Shown here: in pieces, positions 7,665 to 16,079 of the stretch
Position numbering within the stretch: the first letter of the stretch is position 1
Layout: every line of letters begins with the position of its first letter
DNA from: a virus
DNA: 23,374 nt
Reading direction: 5' to 3' (one strand)
IMG/VR virus record: IMGVR_UViG_3300025759_000727
Location: 1-23,374 of that record
Notes under the pieces: model-generated
Seen by the model: only the letters and a program-made list of their open reading frames with translations
What the model was told of the DNA's origin: nothing
Database searches by the model: none
Position numbers and translations under genes: made by a program

Positions 7665-9080
7665 ATGTTAAAACGTATAGGTGCTGAAGAGAGTGGTGAG
7701 TTTAAAGCGATAGCCAGTGGCACATTGCCAAGCGGTAAGCCAGTGGTGGTTAATGCTGATGGGACTGTGAGTGTTGTTAGTGGATCGGATGCTTCTATAG
7801 GATCAGCAGCAGTTTTTGAAAGCGCAAGCACAGGTAAAACCGCTTCAACATTTGACTCAAGTAATAATAAAATAGTTATATGTTATAGGGATGTGGGTAA
7901 TAGTTCTCACGGCACTGCCGTTGTAGGTACAGTTAGTGGAAGTTCTATTTCTTTTGGAACACCAGTAGTATTTAATGCTGCCTATACTAATGAACTAAGT
8001 GTTATCTTTGATAGTAATTCTAATAAAGTGGTGGTGGTTTATGCAAATAGTTCGCAAGGGACTGCCAAGGTAGGCACAGTGTCAGGAACTAGTATTTCAT
8101 TTGGAAGTGCTACTGTCTTTGATGCGGCTCAAGGTGTCTACTTGGGTGCTACTTTTGACAGCAACAGTAACAAAGTTGTGGTAGTTTATACAGGAACAAA
8201 CAACTATGTTGAGTCAAGAGTAGGAACTATTTCTGGTACGTCCATAAGTTTTGGTACTGCTGTAGTTGCTAAATCTTCTTCTACAGACGGAAATGCAATC
8301 ACTTTTGACAGTAATAGGAACAAAATAGTAATAGTATCTAGAATAGGCACAAACGCTCAAGCAATGGTAGGAACAGTTAGTGGTACGTCTATAAGTTTTG
8401 CAAGTTCTGTTGGTATAGGAACTCAAACTAAATTTTTAGCTCTTACTTTTGATAGCTCAAATAATAAAGTTATTACTGCTTTTGTGGATGGTAGCGATGC
8501 AGATCAAGGTAAAGTTATTGTTGGAGACATAGACGGTAGTGGAGTTATAAGTTTTGGCACTGCTGTTGAATACAATGCTAATATAGATGAACAGCAAGGA
8601 GTTGCTTTTGATAGCAATGCTAACAAAGTTATTGTTGCTTACGACTCAGCAGGTACAAGCAAAGGGCAGGTGATAAGCGGTACAGTTAGTGGTACTAGTA
8701 TATCCTTTGATTCGGAGACAGTATTTGAGGCTGCAAATGTTGAAGGTGTTTCTGTTGCTTTTGACAGCAATGCTAACAAAAATGTTATTTCTTACATAGA
8801 TGGAGATAATTCAAGATATGGTACTTCTGCTGTCTTTGCTCCTGCTTCCACCACCATGACCTCAGAAAACTACATTGGTATGTCCAAAGGTGGGGCTGTA
8901 GCTGACACCAAGGGTGCAACCGTAGATATTATTGGTGCAGTAAATGATGAGCAATCTGGCCTCACACCAGGACAACAATATTTCGTACAGAATGATGGAA
9001 CGATAGGCACAACGGCTGCAACGCCAAGTGTACTGGCAGGGACTGCTATTTCAGCGACAGAATTATTAGTAAAAACGTAA
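7665..9080 (+). CDS. Seven-repeat beta-propeller-like fiber/adhesin, paralogue 3
   Basis: A 471-residue paralogue starting two bases after paralogue 2. The N-terminal module (1-45) carries AIASGTLPSGKPVVVNADGTV. Seven repeats of 48-53 residues follow (about 46-98, 99-147, 148-197, 198-246, 247-298, 299-349, 350-394), with centres of FDSN-x-NKVVVVY type. Repeat 5 has a variant close, DIDGSGVISFG. The C-terminal module (398-471) reads TSENYIGM, SGLTPGQQYFV and DGTIGTTAATPSV. It is shorter than its paralogues because several loops are trimmed, not because a repeat is missing. AAAGG at the end of paralogue 2 serves as the ribosome site. Probably an alternative or additional receptor-binding or decoration protein; no catalytic residues recognised. 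Confidence 0.7.
   Translation: MLKRIGAEESGEFKAIASGTLPSGKPVVVNADGTVSVVSGSDASIGSAAVFESASTGKTASTFDSSNNKIVICYRDVGNSSHGTAVVGTVSGSSISFGTPVVFNAAYTNELSVIFDSNSNKVVVVYANSSQGTAKVGTVSGTSISFGSATVFDAAQGVYLGATFDSNSNKVVVVYTGTNNYVESRVGTISGTSISFGTAVVAKSSSTDGNAITFDSNRNKIVIVSRIGTNAQAMVGTVSGTSISFASSVGIGTQTKFLALTFDSSNNKVITAFVDGSDADQGKVIVGDIDGSGVISFGTAVEYNANIDEQQGVAFDSNANKVIVAYDSAGTSKGQVISGTVSGTSISFDSETVFEAANVEGVSVAFDSNANKNVISYIDGDNSRYGTSAVFAPASTTMTSENYIGMSKGGAVADTKGATVDIIGAVNDEQSGLTPGQQYFVQNDGTIGTTAATPSVLAGTAISATELLVKT
7800..8846 (+). repeat. Seven ~50-codon repeats (propeller 3)
   Basis: In-frame repeats with the same frame as in the two upstream genes. The FDSN-x-NKV centre is more uniform here than in paralogue 1, suggesting more recent internal homogenisation or stronger constraint. 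The seventh unit again lacks the SGTSISFG end and joins the C-terminal module. Confidence 0.7.
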
Positions 9081-9088
9081 GGTGAATA

Positions 9089-10567
9089 ATGCCGTTAATT
9101 TCTATGCAAATTCCAAAAGGTCAGTATAGAAATGGCACTGATCTTATGTCACAAGGTAGATGGCGTGATGTAGATTTAGTTCGTTGGCATGAAGACGCTT
9201 TGCGTCCTATAGGTGGTTGGCGTCAAAGGCAAAGCGTAAATATTAGCGGTGTTGCTCGTTCAATAATAGCTTGGGAAGATAACAGCGCCAACAGAAGACT
9301 AGCTACTGGAACTTTTAACAAATTATATGCATTACAAGCTGATGGAACTTCAGCAGATATTACTCCTGTTGGACTTACTGCTGGGCGTGTAGATGCAACT
9401 ATAAACACTGGTTATGGCGCTAGTTTTTATGGGCGTGAAGAATACGGACTGCCAAGAGCCGACAGTGAAAACATATTAAAAGCTACCGTTTGGTCATTAG
9501 ATAACTATGGAGAATTTCTTCTAGCTATGTCTCCTGACGATGGAAAATTGTATGAATGGCAGTTAAATAATGCTGTTAAAGCTGCACAAGTAACTAACGC
9601 TCCTACTTCTTGTTCTGGGTTTATGGTTACAGAAGAAAGATTTGTAGTTTGTTTTGGCGCTGGTGGTGATAGCCGAAAAGTGCAGTGGTCAGATCAAGAA
9701 GATAACACAACTTGGACAGCAGCCGCTACAAACCAAGCTGGTGATATACTACTACAGACTAATGGTGTTATTTTACGAGGTTTAAGAACAAGAGGGCAAT
9801 CACTGATTTTAACCACAGAAGATGCCCACAGCATGACCTATCAAGGGCCACCATTTGTTTATGGTCTAGAAAGAGTTGGAACGTCTTGTGGGTTAATAGG
9901 CGCTGCTGCTGCTGTAGCTGTGGACGCTGGAGTGTTCTGGATGGGTCAGCGTGGTTTCTTTGCTTATTCTGGTGGTAGGGTTCAAGATATACCATGTGAA
10001 GTTGGAGATTATGTTTTTTCTGATTTTAATAATGACCAACGTAGTAAAGTTAGTGCTGTAGTAAACTCTGCTTGGAATGAAATATGGTGGTTTTATCCTA
10101 GCTCAGATAGCATGGAATGTAACAGATATGTAGCTTACGATTACGCAGAAAACATATGGACTACTGGTTCTATGGATCGCACTGCTGGAGTTGATCGTGG
10201 TGTATTTCGTTACCCTATGTACATCAAAAGCAATGGTATTTTATACGAACACGAAATAGGTTATAATTATGACACTGGAACGCCATTTGCTGAAACAGGG
10301 CCAATATCAATTGGAAATGGTGAAAACTTAATGAATGTTGTAGAACTTATACCTGATGAAAAAACATTAGGTGACGTTACTGCAAAGTTTAAAACAAGGT
10401 TTTATCCTACTGCTGCTGAAACAACTTACGGCCCATTTACAATGAGCAACCCAACATCTGTAAGGTTTCAGGGGCGTCAAGTTCGTATGCGTGTAGAGGG
10501 CAACACAGCGTCAGATTGGCGTGTTGGCATAATGCGATTAGATGCGCGGCAAGGTGGGCGTAGATGA
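9089..10567 (+). CDS. Tail nozzle / packaged-DNA stabilization protein (P22 gp10-like)
   Basis: A 492-residue protein I recognise with high confidence. Its hallmarks, in order, are QIPKGQYRNGTD, GRWRDVDLVRWHE, LRPIGGWRQRQ, IIAWEDNS, a GYGASFYG-x-EEYG loop, WSLDNYGEFLLA, DDGKLYEWQLN, VTEERFVVCFGAGG, VQWSDQEDNTTW, WMGQRGFFAYSGG, WNEIWWFYPS, FKTRFYPT and a basic RLDARQGGRR end. In P22 the family plugs the portal channel after packaging; in SU10-like phages it forms the tail nozzle below the adaptor ring. The repeated Trp-rich strands fit a beta-propeller body. AAGGTGA lies before the ATG. The stop overlaps the next ATG (ATGA), linking it to the jelly-roll protein that probably docks on it. Confidence 0.88.
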   Translation: MPLISMQIPKGQYRNGTDLMSQGRWRDVDLVRWHEDALRPIGGWRQRQSVNISGVARSIIAWEDNSANRRLATGTFNKLYALQADGTSADITPVGLTAGRVDATINTGYGASFYGREEYGLPRADSENILKATVWSLDNYGEFLLAMSPDDGKLYEWQLNNAVKAAQVTNAPTSCSGFMVTEERFVVCFGAGGDSRKVQWSDQEDNTTWTAAATNQAGDILLQTNGVILRGLRTRGQSLILTTEDAHSMTYQGPPFVYGLERVGTSCGLIGAAAAVAVDAGVFWMGQRGFFAYSGGRVQDIPCEVGDYVFSDFNNDQRSKVSAVVNSAWNEIWWFYPSSDSMECNRYVAYDYAENIWTTGSMDRTAGVDRGVFRYPMYIKSNGILYEHEIGYNYDTGTPFAETGPISIGNGENLMNVVELIPDEKTLGDVTAKFKTRFYPTAAETTYGPFTMSNPTSVRFQGRQVRMRVEGNTASDWRVGIMRLDARQGGRR

Positions 10568-11214
10568 GGATTGTCCCACCGTATACACCAGATATACAAT
10601 CATGGGCTGAAAATATTAGGAAGTTTCTTGGCAAAGCCCTCAATCAATTAGATGCAAAAGATCAGTATAGTTCTGCTGCTGAAGATGGTGTTATTTTATA
10701 TGATAGAGTAAATGGATACCCTGTTGTCAGTAAAAACGGTGTGTGGCGTCAAATAGTTTTAGAAGGTGGACACGGTGATTTTTATATTAATACAGACGTA
10801 ACAGCGGCAAGCGCAAATACAGAGTATCAACTTACATACACGGCTGAAGCTAGTAATTCTGGTATTACTTTGGGAAGTCCTGCAAGTAGAATTGTTTTTG
10901 GAGAAGCTGGGCAGTATGTTATAGCTTTCTCAGCGCAAATATCATCTACATCGGCAAGCACTGTTCATTTTTATTTCTGGCCTAGCGTAAATGGAACAGA
11001 TATAAATAATAGCGCAATGACCACAGCTTTGCACCAAAACAATGCAACTTTGGTTGCTGCAAGAACTCAGGTTTTTACGGTAGCGGCTAATGATTATTTA
11101 GAAGTAAATTGGATGACAGATAGCACTAGTGGTTTTTTAAATGCTACGGCTGCCTCTGCGCCAGTGCCAAATATTCCTGCTTCAACTTTGTCAATTACAA
11201 GATTACATGGGTAG
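10564..11214 (+). CDS. Jelly-roll (C1q/TNF-like) fiber protein
   Basis: A 216-residue protein. The N-terminal ~60 residues are helical and look like an attachment segment (QSWAENIRKFLGKALNQLD, then DGVILYDRVNGYPVVSKNGVW). From about residue 75 there is a beta-sandwich pattern typical of trimeric C1q/TNF-like heads: NTEYQLTYT, IVFGEAGQYVIAFSAQ, VHFYFWPSVNGTDI, TQVFTVAANDYLEVNWM, ending IPASTLSITRL. Such heads occur at fiber tips and as head fibers in tailed phages. The ATGA overlap with the nozzle gene suggests stoichiometric expression and a place on the tail. Exact location, tail tip or capsid, cannot be told from sequence. Confidence 0.72.
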   Translation: MRIVPPYTPDIQSWAENIRKFLGKALNQLDAKDQYSSAAEDGVILYDRVNGYPVVSKNGVWRQIVLEGGHGDFYINTDVTAASANTEYQLTYTAEASNSGITLGSPASRIVFGEAGQYVIAFSAQISSTSASTVHFYFWPSVNGTDINNSAMTTALHQNNATLVAARTQVFTVAANDYLEVNWMTDSTSGFLNATAASAPVPNIPASTLSITRLHG

Positions 11215-11246
11215 GGGTGTAAATATGTATAAACTATGGTAAAATT

Positions 11247-11639
11247 ATGAAAGATTTTATTTTAAGCGATGATTTAGAAAGATGTCAGCCTTGGATAGAG
11301 GACGCACTGCAATACTCAGGTGGCACACATACTTTTGATGATATTGTTTTAGGTATTGCTGAAATGAGGATGCAATTATGGGCTGCACCAAAGGGGTGCA
11401 TTGTCACAGAAATTGTGGTATATCCTAAAAAGAAAGTATTACATCTGTTTTTAGCTGGTGGTGATTTGGAACAATTAATAGATATGAACAACGATATAAC
11501 TAATTGGGCGGTTGGTCAGGGTTGCACTGGTGGAACAATCACAGGTAGATTAGGTTGGAAAAAAGCATTAGCGCCATTAGGGTGGAAATTAAAAAGTGCT
11601 AATTACGCATTTGATTTAAATAATAGTGAAAGTGATTAG
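11247..11639 (+). CDS. GNAT-like phage protein, probable virion-associated
   Basis: A 130-residue protein resembling the GNAT-like small proteins that sit before ejection-protein genes in podoviruses; T7 gp13 is a remote analogue. Visible features are a helical start (LERCQPWIEDALQY), LGIAEMRMQLWAAPKGCIVTEIVVYPKKKVLHLFLAGGDLEQLI and a C-terminal Gly-rich turn, GCTGGTITGRLGWKKALAPLGWK. The GR-GW-x3-L pattern matches the late part of the fold. No classical acetyl-CoA-binding signature is clear, so catalytic activity is doubtful. The ATG lacks a Shine-Dalgarno match: the preceding bases are GTAAAATT. Gene context is strong, molecular function weak. Confidence 0.6.
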   Translation: MKDFILSDDLERCQPWIEDALQYSGGTHTFDDIVLGIAEMRMQLWAAPKGCIVTEIVVYPKKKVLHLFLAGGDLEQLIDMNNDITNWAVGQGCTGGTITGRLGWKKALAPLGWKLKSANYAFDLNNSESD

Positions 11640-11648
11640 GAGATAATT

Positions 11649-12089
11649 ATGGGTGGTGGTTCTCAAGAAACAAAAGCAACCTTACCGAAATTTGCGGAAA
11701 CAGGGGTTCAACAAACTTATGGGATGGGTAGAGATGTTGCAACTCAACAGGCTACTTATGTTCCTACATACGGCCCAACAGTAGCTGCATTAAGCCCTGA
11801 TGAACAAATGGCGATGCAATATACTGATATGCAAGCGAACGCATTTGGTATGCCTACAGCAAACAGGTCAGGTTATATGCCACAAGCAATGCAATATGAG
11901 GGTGGTATTCAGGGATATTCTGCTAGACCATTAGCAGATCAAGCAATTGGATTATTACGAGATGAAAACCCTGCTTTTGCTCAGTATACAGAAAGCTTTG
12001 GTATTGATCCAGAAACAGGAGAAGTTGGCTCAAGAGCGTTAGAAAACCAACCTGTAGAGTTAGAAATGCAAAGCAGTGGTGGGAAATAG
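11649..12089 (+). CDS. Virion/ejection-type protein, N-terminal segment family
   Basis: A 146-residue protein starting MGGGSQETK. Recognisable segments are TYVPTYGPTVAALSPDEQMAMQ, MQANAFGMP, EGGIQGYSARPLADQAI and FGIDPETGEVG. This combination is typical of the N-terminal part of a conserved podoviral virion protein often encoded upstream of Gln/Ala-rich ejection proteins. AGGAG lies before the ATG. The next gene also begins MG with a similar low-complexity start, so the two may together fill the role that one longer protein has in related phages. No TM segment or enzyme motif is seen. Confidence 0.65.
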   Translation: MGGGSQETKATLPKFAETGVQQTYGMGRDVATQQATYVPTYGPTVAALSPDEQMAMQYTDMQANAFGMPTANRSGYMPQAMQYEGGIQGYSARPLADQAIGLLRDENPAFAQYTESFGIDPETGEVGSRALENQPVELEMQSSGGK

Positions 12090-12098
12090 GAGAATATT

Positions 12099-13304
12099 AT
12101 GGGTAGTAGGGGACAAACACCAGGTGGGCAAGTAGCAACTCCAACGCCAGTAGCGCCAATGCCTAATGTTCAAGGCGCAGGGGGGGTAAATCCTTTTCAG
12201 CAAGCAGCAGCGGCACAAACGCAAGCTTTGGGAGCAACTACGGCTGGGACTACTTACGCAACTGACCCAAGGGCAATGAATAGAATGTCGGCTGGTATGA
12301 ATTATCAAGCACCAACCGCTGCAACAAATGCCCTGACTGCTGGTAGTAATTATCAAGCAAATCAAGCTGCTATGGGTGGCTTTCAGCAAGCTATGGGCTA
12401 CAACCCACAAAATGTACAAGGTACTTCTTATCAGGCGGCACAGCAAGCAGGGCCAGAACGTGCTGCTGTAGGTTTATCAGCCTATATGAACCCATATCAA
12501 CAGCAAGTAATAAATCCTGTTGCTGATGCAATAGAGAGACAAAGGCAATTATCAAATGTTGACTTAGCATCAAGGGTTGCAAAAGCAAAAGCGTTTGGAA
12601 GCCGTAGAGACGTTGAGCAAGACAGATTAGATGAAGCGGCATTGCGCCAAACAGGTCAAGCTTTAAGCCCACTTTACAACACTGGTTATAATCAGGCATT
12701 GCAAGCTGCACAATTTGATGTTGGTCAACAAAGTGCAATTGGTAGTGCTAATGTTGCTTTGGAAGATCAGGCTAGACGTTTTGGCGCTCAACAGGGAATG
12801 ACTGCACAGCAACTAAACCAAGCTGCTGGACTACAGGGTGCTAACTTGAATTTACAAGGCTCTCAAGCAATGTCTCAAGCAGATTTAGCTGCTGCTAATG
12901 CTCGTAGAGCGAGTGCTGCAAGTCTAGGAAGTCAGGCTGCTCAATCTGAACAACTAGGTATGACAGCAGCAAGAACTTTTGCTGATACAGGTCGGCAAGA
13001 CATGGCAACAAGATTGCAAGCTGCTAATCAATTATCTAATTTAGGTAGAACTAGTTTTGGTTACGGCACTGCAATACAAGACCGTATGGCTGCACAAGGC
13101 GCTCAACAGCGCGGTATTCAGCAGCAATTGATAGATCAAGCACAAGCAGAACAGCAGCGATATAGAGGTGGACCAGCGCAAGGTCTAAACACAATGCTTG
13201 GTACTGTTACAGGGCAAACTGGAAACTTAACTGGAAACACAGTAAGTCAGAACCCAGGTTTATTTAATTATTTGCAAGTAGCATCACAGTTTCCAACTGG
13301 TTAG
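12099..13304 (+). CDS. Gln/Ala-rich DNA-ejection (internal virion) protein
   Basis: A 401-residue protein dominated by Ala, Gln and Gly. The first ~120 residues are disordered with NYQA/TYQA-type repeats. The conserved core begins near residue 127 with LSAYMNPYQQQVINPVADAIERQRQ, followed by AKAFGSRRDVEQ, GYNQALQAAQFD and long amphipathic helices with GAQQG and LQGANL repeats. This YMNPYQQ-V-D-ERQR core marks a family of podoviral internal or injected proteins, which leave the head with the DNA and build a trans-envelope conduit. GGAG precedes the ATG. It is the second of four genes placed like the P22 gp7-gp20-gp16 ejection set; sequence identity to those is not claimed. Confidence 0.75.
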   Translation: MGSRGQTPGGQVATPTPVAPMPNVQGAGGVNPFQQAAAAQTQALGATTAGTTYATDPRAMNRMSAGMNYQAPTAATNALTAGSNYQANQAAMGGFQQAMGYNPQNVQGTSYQAAQQAGPERAAVGLSAYMNPYQQQVINPVADAIERQRQLSNVDLASRVAKAKAFGSRRDVEQDRLDEAALRQTGQALSPLYNTGYNQALQAAQFDVGQQSAIGSANVALEDQARRFGAQQGMTAQQLNQAAGLQGANLNLQGSQAMSQADLAAANARRASAASLGSQAAQSEQLGMTAARTFADTGRQDMATRLQAANQLSNLGRTSFGYGTAIQDRMAAQGAQQRGIQQQLIDQAQAEQQRYRGGPAQGLNTMLGTVTGQTGNLTGNTVSQNPGLFNYLQVASQFPTG

Positions 13305-13313
13305 GAGAAAAAA

Positions 13314-14309
13314 ATGACAATGAACCCTGATCCACAACAAAGCGGTTTGTTAGGTTTTTTTCAGCGCATGAGAAAGCCAAACGAGCAAACTGGCTTATCG
13401 CCATTTCAACAATTTGGTGCTGCTCTTGATCCGTTGATACTGCCACAAATGAGGGCTGGACAGCAAATTAGAGAACAGGGCGCACAGCGTGTTGCTCAAG
13501 GCAATAAAAATAAAACTATTCAGTTTTTGCAGCAAAAGGCAAGTGAAGGTGATACTGTAGCTGCTCAAATTTTAGCTGGTTTGGAAAATAATAGTTTAAG
13601 CGTTAAAGACGCAATGGCACTGTACTATAATCAAGTTTTCGCAAAACCAGGCAAAACAGGTACGTCTGCAATAGAAAATTATGAGTACGCAAAGAATGTT
13701 TTGGGTATGTCAGAAATAGATGCTCAAAAATTTGGCAAACAGCCGCCATTGGTAGATATGTCTGCAAAGCCAGAAGCGCAAGCAGCAGTAGATGCTGGGT
13801 ACAGATATACAAACGAAGTATTTGATCAGGCTAAAAATGCAAAACAGTCTCTCAATACTATTCGTAGGCAAATACAATTATCACAAAGTCAAGATTTTAC
13901 CAGTGGAATAGGACAAGAGTTTTTTAATCAAGCAAAGCAATGGGCAGAAAGATTTGGTTTTGGTGACGCAAATGTTTCAAGTAATCAAGAATTTGGAGCA
14001 TTGGTTAAGCAAACTGTTCTTGATGCTTCAGGTGGTAGTTTAGGTGTGGGTGTAAGTGCTAGTGATGTTGTTTATCTTGATGCTATGAGAGCAAATCAAA
14101 ATTATAATCCTAAAACAATAAGAAGTATGTTGTTTGCTCAAGAACTGTTAGATAATCGTAAAATTGAACTTAGAAATTTTGCAAATGAGTATATGAAGTC
14201 AGATATAAATAATGGCAAACAATACATTGTAAACAGATTTGATTTTGAACTTGCTGCTGAAGAATATTTTAAAGATAAGCCATTGTTTGGCGATTTATAC
14301 ATGGAGTAA
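13314..14309 (+). CDS. Probable internal virion / ejection protein
   Basis: A 331-residue, mostly helical soluble protein. Visible features are an N-terminal GLLGFFQRMRKP segment and LSPFQQFGAALDPLI, then IQFLQQKASEGDTVAAQILAGL and an ALYYNQVFAKPG motif near residues 102-113, and long helices to the end. Proteins with this NKTI-FLQQKA--GD--A-QIL---LYY order accompany the Gln/Ala-rich ejection proteins in marine podoviruses. A strong TAGGAG site lies before the ATG; a second in-frame ATG two codons later is an alternative start. No enzymatic motif (for example a lysozyme catalytic pair) is visible. The role is inferred from context. Confidence 0.65.
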   Translation: MTMNPDPQQSGLLGFFQRMRKPNEQTGLSPFQQFGAALDPLILPQMRAGQQIREQGAQRVAQGNKNKTIQFLQQKASEGDTVAAQILAGLENNSLSVKDAMALYYNQVFAKPGKTGTSAIENYEYAKNVLGMSEIDAQKFGKQPPLVDMSAKPEAQAAVDAGYRYTNEVFDQAKNAKQSLNTIRRQIQLSQSQDFTSGIGQEFFNQAKQWAERFGFGDANVSSNQEFGALVKQTVLDASGGSLGVGVSASDVVYLDAMRANQNYNPKTIRSMLFAQELLDNRKIELRNFANEYMKSDINNGKQYIVNRFDFELAAEEYFKDKPLFGDLYME

Positions 14310-14314
14310 ATTGC

Positions 14315-16072
14315 ATGGCGCAAAAAAAGCTTTCAGAAATGACATTAAAAGAATTAGAAACTGAATATAATTCAATAAAAAATGATAGTTCAAAATTGCA
14401 AAAAATTGAACAATTAGAAAATTTTGCAAAAAAGAAATTCAATGTTGATTTGTTTTCGGGAAAAATAAACGATCAAAATATTAATTTTACAGATAGAATT
14501 TTGGATGTTGCCCAAGCTGTTCCTAGAGGCGCTTACAATGTTGTAGAAGGTTTAATTGATGCACCAAGAGACATTGTCGGATTTGGCGCAAACATGTTAG
14601 AAAAAGGCTATACTAAACTCACTGGCGATGAACAATTGTATGATGATAGAACAAGAGCTTCTATTGATGCGGTCACTGGTAATAGGGATGTCGGGGCGTC
14701 AGAAGAAGTTTCCAATCAAAGTTTAGGTCAAACACTTTTAAATCCACCCAGATTAAGCCAAGTTCGCAAAGATATTCCATCACTTGACGCATTTGTAAAT
14801 CAAGAACCAAAAACAACGGCTGGCGCAGTAACTGAAAGAGTTACAGAGTTTGTTCCATTTGCTGGTAAGAACATTGTCACTCAGGGAGTAGTTCCAGCTA
14901 TTACTTCATATTTTGCTGGTCAATTTGAAGGGGTTAAAGGCACAAATTTACAATTTCCTGTAGAAGTAGCTAGTGCAATTTTTTCACCTACTATTTTTAA
15001 AAAAGTAATTAGTCCTAAAGGTGGGCAACTTGGTGGTGCTACAAAGGAGCAATTGGATTTATTAGAAGCAGAAGGTGTTGTACCAAGTGCTGGTTTATTA
15101 ACTGATGATGTTAATATTAAAGCGTGGGAAGAAGCCACTGCTGCTGGTAAAAACCTACAAGAAGCGTCTTATGAAGCCTTTAGTCGTGCTGCTTTAAAAA
15201 GAATTGGAATAGATGCTAATAGAGCAACGCCAGAAATGTTGGAGGCTGTATATAAACAACTAGGAGTTAATTTTAATAATTCTATTGGCGCAATACAATT
15301 TAAAAACTCCAAAATTGTTCCTACAACAAAAGATTTAGAAGATTTAAGTAAAATTTTAGGTACTTATGGCGGTCAAGTATCTCCATCTATGGCTGCACCA
15401 ATTTTTCGGGAAATTGATAGTGCATTGAAAACATCAGCGCGAACAGGTCAGTCTCTTAGTGGAAATCAGATTAAGCGTTTCCATGCTACTTTAAATGACA
15501 TGACAAGACGCGGTGATGTTGACGGACAATTTGCAAGAGAAACAATTTCAATTGTTAAAGATTTAATTAATAGAAACTTAACAAAAGAACAATCAAAGTT
15601 ATGGGTTGATACAAATAAAAAATATAGAGATTTTCTTACAATAGAAAAAACATTAATGAAAGCTGGAGATGCAACAAGCGGTTTGGTTACTCCACAAAAT
15701 TTACGCACAAGTGCTGGGCAAGTTTTTAAGCGCCAATATCTTTTTGGGAAGTCTGATCTAAGCAATTTAGCAAAAGCTGGCTCTGTTGTATTGAAGCCAT
15801 TGCCACAATCAGGAACACAACCACGTTTGGCGGCGGTAGGTCAGGGCGGTACAGGTACAGATGCAGCGCGATTTGGGGCAGCAGCTTATGGTTTTACAGG
15901 AGACCCAGGAATAGCCGCGACTGCTGCAACTGCTGGATCATTATTAAGTCCACTAAGAAACCAAGCAGTTTCTACACCGTTAGGACAAAATTATTTGAAA
16001 AACCAAATGATTACAGATTTAGAAAAAAACAATCTATTAAGAATGTTAGCAGCTACTACTATACCTAGATAG
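14315..16072 (+). CDS. Large internal virion / ejection protein candidate
   Basis: A 585-residue protein, the largest of the ejection-type set. Residues 1-55 form a charged helical start (LSEMTLKELETEYNSI). At about 68-95 lies VPRGAYNVVEGLIDAPRDIVGFGANML, an amphipathic segment of a kind found in injected proteins that meet membranes. A helical midregion follows, and the C-terminus from about 520 is Gly/Ala-rich (GAAAYGFTGDPGIAATAATAGSLLSPL), again suited to membrane or channel insertion. No transglycosylase motif is found. Position directly before the portal and after the other three helical proteins supports a role in DNA delivery. ATGGAG before the start gives a usable ribosome site. Confidence 0.65.
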   Translation: MAQKKLSEMTLKELETEYNSIKNDSSKLQKIEQLENFAKKKFNVDLFSGKINDQNINFTDRILDVAQAVPRGAYNVVEGLIDAPRDIVGFGANMLEKGYTKLTGDEQLYDDRTRASIDAVTGNRDVGASEEVSNQSLGQTLLNPPRLSQVRKDIPSLDAFVNQEPKTTAGAVTERVTEFVPFAGKNIVTQGVVPAITSYFAGQFEGVKGTNLQFPVEVASAIFSPTIFKKVISPKGGQLGGATKEQLDLLEAEGVVPSAGLLTDDVNIKAWEEATAAGKNLQEASYEAFSRAALKRIGIDANRATPEMLEAVYKQLGVNFNNSIGAIQFKNSKIVPTTKDLEDLSKILGTYGGQVSPSMAAPIFREIDSALKTSARTGQSLSGNQIKRFHATLNDMTRRGDVDGQFARETISIVKDLINRNLTKEQSKLWVDTNKKYRDFLTIEKTLMKAGDATSGLVTPQNLRTSAGQVFKRQYLFGKSDLSNLAKAGSVVLKPLPQSGTQPRLAAVGQGGTGTDAARFGAAAYGFTGDPGIAATAATAGSLLSPLRNQAVSTPLGQNYLKNQMITDLEKNNLLRMLAATTIPR

Positions 16073-16079
16073 GAATAAC

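Noticed and set aside
4487-9080. Diversity-generating retroelement acting on the fiber repeats
   Set aside because: No reverse transcriptase and no template/variable repeat pair with adenine-biased changes is seen; the differences are spread along all codon positions.
4487-9080. CRISPR-like array, suggested by the regular repeats
   Set aside because: The period of ~150 bases, open reading frames through all units and divergent DNA repeats exclude it.
4487-9080. Depolymerase or sialidase activity of the propeller proteins
   Set aside because: The repeats recall sialidase-type propellers in general shape, but no Asp-box (SxDxGxTW) or catalytic Arg/Tyr/Glu set is visible, so no enzyme call is made.
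11237-11245. Extended -10 promoter (TGGTAAAAT)
   Set aside because: It ends one base before the ATG at 11247, so transcription would begin inside the gene.
12060-12738. Two overlapping minus-strand open frames (128 and 115 codons)
   Set aside because: They lie opposite a Gln/Ala-rich coding gene whose composition leaves the opposite frames free of stops. The translations are Leu/Cys/Ser- or Leu/His-rich without domain character.
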